Source: Acidiphilium sp. C61
Lineage (GTDB): Bacteria; Pseudomonadota; Alphaproteobacteria; Acetobacterales; Acetobacteraceae
Assembly: GCF_902712915.1 (NCBI RefSeq)
Contig: NZ_CACTIA010000005.1
Span: 434,001-498,000, forward strand
DNA: 64,000 nucleotides
Reading direction: 5' to 3'
Part shown: positions 58,463-64,000 of the stretch, one piece after another
Position numbering within the stretch: the stretch's first letter is position 1
How the letters are laid out: each line of letters starts with the position of its first letter
Translations under genes and position numbers: made by a program
Notes under the pieces: generated by a model
Told to the model about the DNA's origin: nothing
The model's database searches: none
The model's input: only the letters and a program-made list of their open reading frames with translations

Positions 58463-58918
58463 GAACGCGGCTCCGCTGCGCGGGAGATCGCGTCGAGCCA
58501 GCGGCGCAGCCGGGCGGCGTTGGCGCCGAAATCCGAATAGCCATAGACCGAGTGAGAATAGAGGATCAGGTCGCTGCCGCCGGCCGGATCGGGGCGGATC
58601 GCGGCGGTCACCACATCGGGGAAGTTCGCGACCGGCGTGCGCGCGACCCAGGATTGCTGCATCCGGGCAGGATCGGCCGCGAGCGGATAGGTTCGCGGCT
58701 CGGCCGCCGCAACCCGGGCGACGAGCGCATAGAGTGCTGCGGGCGGCAGGGCGTAGCGCGGCGTGTCGAAAGTGGGTTTCGGGGTGAAGCCGGCGGGGGC
58801 CGCCAGCGCCTTGTTGGGCGAGGCCGGGAGGACAAAATGCGCGAAATCGATCGGCTCCGGCGGCGCCGCACGCGGGGAACACGAGGCTGAGCAGCAGGGG
58901 CAACAATCCAACGGCCAT
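58459..58918 (-). pseudogene. DUF1499 lipoprotein gene with an apparent frameshift
   Basis: The ATG at 58918 overlaps the upstream DUF3253 stop and encodes a lipoprotein signal MAVGLLPLLLSLVFPAC. After that Cys the frame becomes unrelated, while the DUF1499 body (PIDFAHFVLPASPNKALAAP, LYSHSVYGYSDFGANAARLR) lies in another frame up to 58459. One base too many in the GC-only stretch around 58856-58870 would explain it. A TTG at 58911 could start the second frame, but then the signal is lost. Either a true mutation or a sequencing error. Confidence 0.65.
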
Positions 58919-59226
58919 CAGGCGGACTCTCCGGAAGGAAGGGCGGGCAGGCCGAGGCGAATGACGCCCCGCACGGCATCGGGGGCGATCGCCTTGCCCT
59001 TGCGCAGGATCACGATGCTGCCCTCGCGGGCAAGATCGACCGCGGTGCGGCGGATGGCGGGGAGGTGATGGCGCCAGGCCTCGGGCGCGGTTTCGCCACG
59101 GGCGGTGGCAAGCTGGCGGGCGGCATCGGTCGGGCAGATCGTGGCGCCGGGCCGGCAGGCGGCCAGGGCGCCGCGGATCGCACGGCCGGCTTCGTCGGGA
59201 CTGGCGGGATGCGGAGCACGAGTCAT
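58918..59226 (-). CDS. DUF3253 protein
   Basis: 102 aa, winged-helix-like fold of DUF3253: ICPTDAARQLA, WRHHLPAIRRTAVDLAREG, ILRKGKAI. Function unknown. ATG at 59226 chosen because earlier in-frame residues are poor. Stop overlaps the ATG of the lipoprotein gene. Confidence 0.8.
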   Translation of the reverse strand: MTRAPHPASPDEAGRAIRGALAACRPGATICPTDAARQLATARGETAPEAWRHHLPAIRRTAVDLAREGSIVILRKGKAIAPDAVRGVIRLGLPALPSGESA

Positions 59227-59310
59227 GCGACCATGTCTGGCGCGGATCGGGCGTTCCGGCAAGCGTCCGGGTGGCGCGGACTTCGCGCGGTCCGAAGCGC
59301 GCAGGGCAGA

Positions 59311-60213
59311 TCAGCTGTCGGCCGGCAACCGCGCGCGCAGCATCTCGGCTGCCATGGCGGGCCCGATCCAGGGGCCCTGTACCTCGGCTACTCCAAGCTC
59401 ACGAGCTTTCTGCAATTCGGTCTCGGTTTCCACTCCGTCGAGCAGGACGGTTACGTCGAACCGGCGGGCGATGTCGATCGCGGCACGGATCAGCACGACG
59501 TCCGGCCCGGCCGGATCCGCCACGAGGGCGCGGACCAGCCGCCGGTCGAATTTGAGCCCGCTGAACGGCAGGCGCGACAACAGAGCCAGGCCGCCGAAAT
59601 CATGGCCGAAGCCTTCGAGGATGACACCGATTCCAGCATCGCGCAGGCTGGCGATCTGCTGCTGCAGATGCTCGCCGCCGATCACGAGATCGGCTTCGTC
59701 GATCAGGATATCGAGCCGCTGGAGGTCGACGCCGAGCGGCTCGAAGGCCTGGCGCACGAGGCTGGCGGTGTATCCATCTCCGAGGGTGGCACCGGGAAGC
59801 GGGACGCCGACATGCCAGCGCGGCGGCCCGGCGGCGAGTTCGGTGGCGACGGCACGCAGCGTATAGGACAAGATATCGTGACGCAGCATCGATCGGTCGA
59901 TCCCGCGCAGCAGCGGAGCGACCGGCATCAGGCCGCGGCGGCGGTTCGGCAGCCCGAGCCAGAGATCGGCGCCAACGAACCGCTCGGCGGCGGGGGCGAG
60001 GCAAAGTCGCGGCACGTAACGGCGGACGAAACTATCCTGCCTCAGGGCATCGGCGAGGCGGGCCGCCCGCTTGCGCTGCTCGCCAGCTTCGAGACGGCGG
60101 AGCGAAGCGCGCTCGCGGCGCTCCGTTTCAGCCGAACCGGACTCCGAAACGCCCGACCGAACCGGCGCAGTGGCAAGTGTCGGCCGAAAGTCCGGTGACT
60201 GCGATACACTCAA
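59311..60213 (-). CDS. Degenerate EAL-domain protein
   Basis: 300 aa. Residues about 55-300 follow the EAL fold (FVGADLWLGLP, LDILIDEADLVIGG, GFGHDFGGLALLSRLPFSGL, DGVETETELQKARELGV, QGPWIGPAM). The EAL motif itself is replaced by GADLWL, LxxEITE is LDILIDEAD, and EGVE is DGVE. Several c-di-GMP/metal ligands are thus missing, so it is probably a catalytically inactive sensor or scaffold. Start is a TTG with GGAGTAGGG upstream; the N-terminal 50 residues are Arg/Glu-rich. Monocistronic. Confidence 0.8.
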   Translation of the reverse strand: MSVSQSPDFRPTLATAPVRSGVSESGSAETERRERASLRRLEAGEQRKRAARLADALRQDSFVRRYVPRLCLAPAAERFVGADLWLGLPNRRRGLMPVAPLLRGIDRSMLRHDILSYTLRAVATELAAGPPRWHVGVPLPGATLGDGYTASLVRQAFEPLGVDLQRLDILIDEADLVIGGEHLQQQIASLRDAGIGVILEGFGHDFGGLALLSRLPFSGLKFDRRLVRALVADPAGPDVVLIRAAIDIARRFDVTVLLDGVETETELQKARELGVAEVQGPWIGPAMAAEMLRARLPADS

Positions 60214-60324
60214 AAGACCCTACTCCATCGACGCGTCCCATTCAGCGTGATGATGAGGCAGGATGAGTAAAATATACCTTAACGTGACACAATAAATGCG
60301 ATCTTACGCAGTTTTCCGCGCATT

Positions 60325-61161
60325 TCAGACACCGATCGTGTCGAGCAGGCGGGTCGTGCCGAGACGGGCGGCGGCAAGCAGGCGAGCGCCGGAGTCGAGT
60401 GTTGCGAGCGGTACGAGGCTCGCCTCGTCGACGAGTTCGAGATAGTCGAGGACGAAGCCGCCGGCGGCAAGCGTCTGCCGGCTCGCGGCAAGGGTCGCGC
60501 CGACCGGGGCGCCTGCGCGCAGTTCGTCGCGCGCGCGCAGCAGGACACGATGGAGCAGCGGCGCGCGGGCACGCTCAGCGGCGTCGAGATAGCGGTTGCG
60601 CGAGGACATTGCGAGACCGTCCGCCTCGCGCAGGGTCGGTCCGACGACGATCTCCACCGGCAGGAACAGGTCGTTCACGACGCGGCGGATGACCTGCACC
60701 TGCTGCCAGTCCTTCTCGCCGAAATAGGCGGCGTCCGGCCCGACCTGCCCGAGCAGCTTGGCCACCACCGTCGCAACACCCCGGTAATGGCCGGGCCGGA
60801 CCGCACCCTCCAGCACGGTGGACAGCCCGGCGACGTCGATCATGGTGGCATCGCCGGGCGGATACATTGTCGCCACCTCGGGCAGCCAGGCGAGCGCGCA
60901 GCCGGCTTCGGCGAGGAGCGCGCAGTCGCGCGCGGGGTCGCGCGGGTAGCGGGTGAAATCCTCGTTCGGGCCGAACTGGGTTGGGTTGACGAAGATCGAG
61001 GCGGCAACGACGTGGCCGGCCGCGCGCGCGGCGCGCACGAGCGAGAGATGGCCCTCGTGCAGCGCGCCCATCGTCGGCACCAGCGCGAGCCGGGCGCGGC
61101 CGCCTCCTGCCAGCGCCGCGCGGGCGGCGCGCAGGTCGTGGAGATGACGGACGATCTGCAT
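60325..61161 (-). CDS. panC: Pantoate--beta-alanine ligase
   Basis: 278 aa. Landmarks VPTMGALHEGHLSLVR (about 28-43), NPTQFGPNEDFTRYPRD (about 59-75), FGEKDWQQVQVIRR and AMSSRNRYL (KMSKS-like). Joins pantoate and beta-alanine with ATP in CoA synthesis. panB is not adjacent. Divergent from cydD over 200 bp. Confidence 0.95.
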   Translation of the reverse strand: MQIVRHLHDLRAARAALAGGGRARLALVPTMGALHEGHLSLVRAARAAGHVVAASIFVNPTQFGPNEDFTRYPRDPARDCALLAEAGCALAWLPEVATMYPPGDATMIDVAGLSTVLEGAVRPGHYRGVATVVAKLLGQVGPDAAYFGEKDWQQVQVIRRVVNDLFLPVEIVVGPTLREADGLAMSSRNRYLDAAERARAPLLHRVLLRARDELRAGAPVGATLAASRQTLAAGGFVLDYLELVDEASLVPLATLDSGARLLAAARLGTTRLLDTIGV

Positions 61162-61361
61162 GATGTGTCTCCGTGAAAACCGGCTTGTGGCGAGGGTTTT
61201 GGGGGAATCCGGCCGCTGCGTCCATGCCCGGCGGCGGAAGGCAGCTCCGCCGGCGTCGGGGACGGTTACACATTCGTGAAACCATAAACTATGCGCGAGC
61301 GGCGTGCTGCGAGAGCAGATGCGGACTTTGGAAATCGGTAGAGTAACTATATGTAGCGGTC

Positions 61362-63044
61362 ATGGTACGCCAATCGTCTCCCGCGAAACAGTGGATCGGT
61401 CAGGAAATCAGGCTTGGAGGACGGCGCGCCCGGCTCGCCATCGGGCTCGGCATCGCCTCCACCATCATCGCGATCGGGCAGATCGCCTGTGCGGCCGGGT
61501 TGCTCGCTGCGGCGATCGCCCCGGGGCGTCTGCCCACCGCGCTGCTCGGGCTCGGCTTCATCACCGCCGCCCTGCTGCGGGCGGGGCTGATCGTCGGCCA
61601 GGAACACGAGGCGAGCCGGCTCGGCATCGCCGCCCGCCGGCGGCTGCGCAGCGACACGCTGGGCCGGCTCATGAGTGCCGGGCCGGGGCTGCTGCGCGGG
61701 CGGCATTCGGCGGAGCTGTCAATCATCGTGGTCGACCGCGTCGAGGCGATGAACGGGCTGCACGGGCGCTGGATTCCGGCGGCCCGGCTCGCCGCGATTG
61801 GGCCGGCGCTGGTGGCGCTCGCCGCCGCGACCGCGGACTGGCGCAGCGGGCTCATCCTCGCCGCGACCGGCATTCTGGTGCCGGTATTCATGGCGATGAC
61901 CGGGATCGGCACAGGTGTTGCGGCGCGGCGCCAGTTCACCGCGATGGCACGGTTGCAGACCCGCTTTCTCGATCGCGTGCGCGGGATCGCCACCATCGTG
62001 CTGGCCGGGCGCGCGGAAGCCGAGGCGGCCTCGCTCGGCCGCGCCGCCGACGAGTTGCGCCACCGCACCATGCGCATCCTGCGCATCGCCTTCCTCAACG
62101 CCACGGCGCTGGACCTGCTGGCTGCGGCGGCGCTGGTGGGGATCGCCATCCGCTTCGCCGGACCGCTGCTCGCCGGCCAGGCGGCGCTGGCGCCGACCGC
62201 GCTGTTCTGCGTGTTGCTGGTGCCGGAATTCTTTGCGCCGCTGCGTGCGTTCTCGGCGGTGTATCAGGACCGGATGACCGCGCAGACCGCGGCGGAAGAC
62301 CTGGTCGACCTGCCCACGCCGGAGACGGTGGCGGTAGCGCCGGATGCCGTGCGCACGGTAACGACGCGGGGCATCACGATCGGCTTCGAGCAGGTCAGCT
62401 TCGCCTGGAGCGAGGCGCGCGGCCCGGTGTTGCAGGATCTCAGCTTCCAGTTGCCGGCCGGCGAGATGATGATGCTGGTCGGGCCGTCGGGGGCCGGAAA
62501 ATCCACCATCATCGAGCTGCTGCTCGGCTATATCAGGCCGCAATCGGGGCGGATCACACTGAATGGCGCGCCGATCGAAACGATCGTGCCGGCCGCCCTC
62601 GCCCGCATGACGGCGCTAATCAGCCAGCGGCCGGTGCTGTTCGCCGGGACGATCGAGGAGAATATCCGCATGGGACGGCCGGAAGCGAGCGAGGCCGATC
62701 TGCTCGAAGCGGCGCGACTCGCGCGGGTGAGCGAGTTCGCCGACCTTCTGCCCGAGGGGCTGGCGACACGCATCGGCGATGGCGGCTATGGGCTGTCGGG
62801 CGGCCAGGCGCAGCGGATCGCGATTGCCCGCGCCTTTCTCAAGAATGCCAGCCTGCTGCTGCTCGACGAGCCGACCGCACAGCTCGACCCGGCGACCGAG
62901 CGCGAGGTGGTGGACAGCCTCAGGCGGCTGGCGATCGGGCGGACCGTGGTGCTTGCGAGCCACTCCGCCTTCGCCCATGAATTCAGCGGCCGCAAGCTCG
63001 ATCTCGGCGCCGCGCTGGCGGCTCGGCTCGAAGGGGTGGCATAA
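61362..63044 (+). CDS. cydD: Thiol reductant ABC exporter subunit CydD
   Basis: 560 aa half-transporter. About six membrane helices (1-300), then an ATPase with Walker A GPSGAGKSTIIELL (about 370), signature GLSGGQAQRIAIARAF (about 472) and Walker B LLLLDEPTAQLD. CydDC exports glutathione/cysteine or haem-related factors needed for cytochrome bd assembly. The TAA overlaps the cydC ATG by one base. Start ATG lacks a strong ribosome site. Confidence 0.9.
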   Translation: MVRQSSPAKQWIGQEIRLGGRRARLAIGLGIASTIIAIGQIACAAGLLAAAIAPGRLPTALLGLGFITAALLRAGLIVGQEHEASRLGIAARRRLRSDTLGRLMSAGPGLLRGRHSAELSIIVVDRVEAMNGLHGRWIPAARLAAIGPALVALAAATADWRSGLILAATGILVPVFMAMTGIGTGVAARRQFTAMARLQTRFLDRVRGIATIVLAGRAEAEAASLGRAADELRHRTMRILRIAFLNATALDLLAAAALVGIAIRFAGPLLAGQAALAPTALFCVLLVPEFFAPLRAFSAVYQDRMTAQTAAEDLVDLPTPETVAVAPDAVRTVTTRGITIGFEQVSFAWSEARGPVLQDLSFQLPAGEMMMLVGPSGAGKSTIIELLLGYIRPQSGRITLNGAPIETIVPAALARMTALISQRPVLFAGTIEENIRMGRPEASEADLLEAARLARVSEFADLLPEGLATRIGDGGYGLSGGQAQRIAIARAFLKNASLLLLDEPTAQLDPATEREVVDSLRRLAIGRTVVLASHSAFAHEFSGRKLDLGAALAARLEGVA

Positions 63045-64000
63045 TGAGGGAGGCTGTCCTCGTACCGCTGCTGCGGGTGATCCTGATCTGGCGGCGGCAG
63101 GCACCGGCGATCGCCTTCGGTGCGCTGGTGGCGCTGGCCTCGCTGGCCTCGGGCATAGCCCTGATGGCCGGCGCCGGACACTATATCGCGGCCTCGGCGA
63201 TCGGCCTTGCGATTGCCGTGCCGGTGGCGCTGGAGGTGACCGGCGTCGCGCGCGTGGTGCTGCGCTACCTGGAGCGGCTGACGACGCATGACGCGACGTT
63301 CCGTGCGCTCGGCGCGTTGCGTCTGTGGTTCTATCGCGGGCTCGCGCGAAGTGCCGCCGGCGGGCTTGGGTTCCGGCGCTCGGGCGATGTGCTGGCCCGG
63401 CTGGTCAACGATATCGAGGCGCTGGACGGGGTGCTGCTGCGCCTGCTGATCCCGCTGCTCGGCGCCGTGATGCTGGTGCCGGCACTGCTGGTCGTGGTCG
63501 GCCAGGACGATACGGCGGCCGCTGTGCTTGTGCTGGCGCTGTTCGCCATCGTCGCGTTTGTGATGCCGTGGCGGGCGATGATCGCGGCGCGCGCGGCCGC
63601 GGCGGACGAGACCGAGGCCGGCGGCGCCTTGCGCGTCGCCGTGCTCGACACGCTGACGGGGCTGCGGGAAATCAAGGTTTACGAAGCCGAGGGGCGGATG
63701 CTCGCCGGGATGCAGTGGCAGGAATCCCGGCTGTTCCGCGCCGAGCGCGACCTCGCCGCGCGGGGGGCGGCATTGCAGGGCCTCGCCTTCCTCGCCACCC
63801 AGGGCGCGCTACTCGCGGTTTTGCTGATCCATGGCGCGCATCCGCTGGCCGTGGTGGTGGCGGTGTTCGTTGTCGTTGCCGCGTTCGAGGCCGTTGGCGG
63901 GATGCCGCGTGCGGGCGTGATCGCGGGTCGGGCCTCGGCGGCGGCGACGCGGGTTCTCGAGGCGGCCGAGGCCGCACCGCCGGTGCGCGACCCCGAGCGC
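63044..64000 (+). CDS. cydC: Thiol reductant ABC exporter subunit CydC (3' truncated by window end)
   Basis: First 319 codons are open to the window edge. Begins MREAVLVPLLRVILIWRRQA, with membrane helices (APAIAFGALVALASLASGIA), and the CydC-typical LRYLERLTTHDATFRALGAL and DVLARLVNDIEALDGVLLRL. The ATPase domain lies beyond 64000. Overlap TAATG with cydD shows coupling. cydAB may follow outside the window. Confidence 0.88.
   Translation, partial: MREAVLVPLLRVILIWRRQAPAIAFGALVALASLASGIALMAGAGHYIAASAIGLAIAVPVALEVTGVARVVLRYLERLTTHDATFRALGALRLWFYRGLARSAAGGLGFRRSGDVLARLVNDIEALDGVLLRLLIPLLGAVMLVPALLVVVGQDDTAAAVLVLALFAIVAFVMPWRAMIAARAAAADETEAGGALRVAVLDTLTGLREIKVYEAEGRMLAGMQWQESRLFRAERDLAARGAALQGLAFLATQGALLAVLLIHGAHPLAVVVAVFVVVAAFEAVGGMPRAGVIAGRASAAATRVLEAAEAAPPVRDPER

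Overview
The window is GC-rich DNA (only a few short AT-rich islands) with tightly packed, ATGA-overlapping operons, an Entner-Doudoroff module, polyol and sugar-acid ABC systems, CO-dehydrogenase-type accessory genes and several insertion sequences. This combination suggests an alphaproteobacterium, most likely Acetobacteraceae and possibly Acidiphilium-like. That placement is an inference from protein flavour and gene content; no rRNA is present to confirm it.

Layout. 1-3948 is a mobile-element graveyard: an IS21-type element whose istA/istB junction is split by an IS3-family element, an IS5-type transposase remnant, and an AT-rich secreted orphan. It abuts the 3' end of a tRNA-Ala(GGC), which looks like an island boundary. 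4241-9841 is an operon with all four beta-oxidation-type activities plus a fused double TetR regulator. 9926-15817 holds an aldo/keto reductase, a HerA-like ATPase, a two-domain methylglyoxal-synthase-like protein and a soluble PAS chemoreceptor. 15920-23533 is a divergent LacI-controlled sugar-acid locus: an L-idonate 5-dehydrogenase-like enzyme, a gluconate 5-dehydrogenase-like SDR, a beta-hydroxyacid dehydrogenase and a complete Rbs-type ABC importer, with a GntR-like operator between the arms. 23924-30256 is a cox accessory cluster (coxG, coxD, coxE, two XdhC/CoxI proteins, a MoeA-MobA-like fusion, a hydroxyacid dehydrogenase) without the CO dehydrogenase structural genes. 31689-45467 is a polyol locus: an importer (binding protein, two permeases, ATPase), two polyol dehydrogenases, then zwf-edd-eda on one strand; a DeoR regulator, a PfkB kinase and an FGGY kinase diverge on the other. 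Imported polyols would be oxidised to ketoses, phosphorylated and sent into the Entner-Doudoroff route.

45516-64000 holds housekeeping and transport genes: a DUF1345 protein, pyrE, icd, an LLM flavin oxidoreductase, an emrAB-nodT drug-efflux operon, a hypothetical gene cut by an IS1111-group (IS110-family) element, a GDPD, an SbmA/YddA-like ABC protein, a frameshifted DUF1499 lipoprotein gene, a DUF3253 protein, a degenerate EAL protein, panC and cydDC (cydC runs off the end).

The most interesting signal is in the IS1111 element at about 54372-55703. Its long non-coding right end contains two large stem-loops. The loop strands of the first resemble the two flanks of the insertion site, and the loop strands of the second resemble the element's own ends. 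This is the arrangement expected of a bridge RNA (seekRNA), and joining the flanks at a TG core gives a plausible empty target. Two small palindromic repeat families that supply or surround stop codons of unrelated genes are also worth a look.
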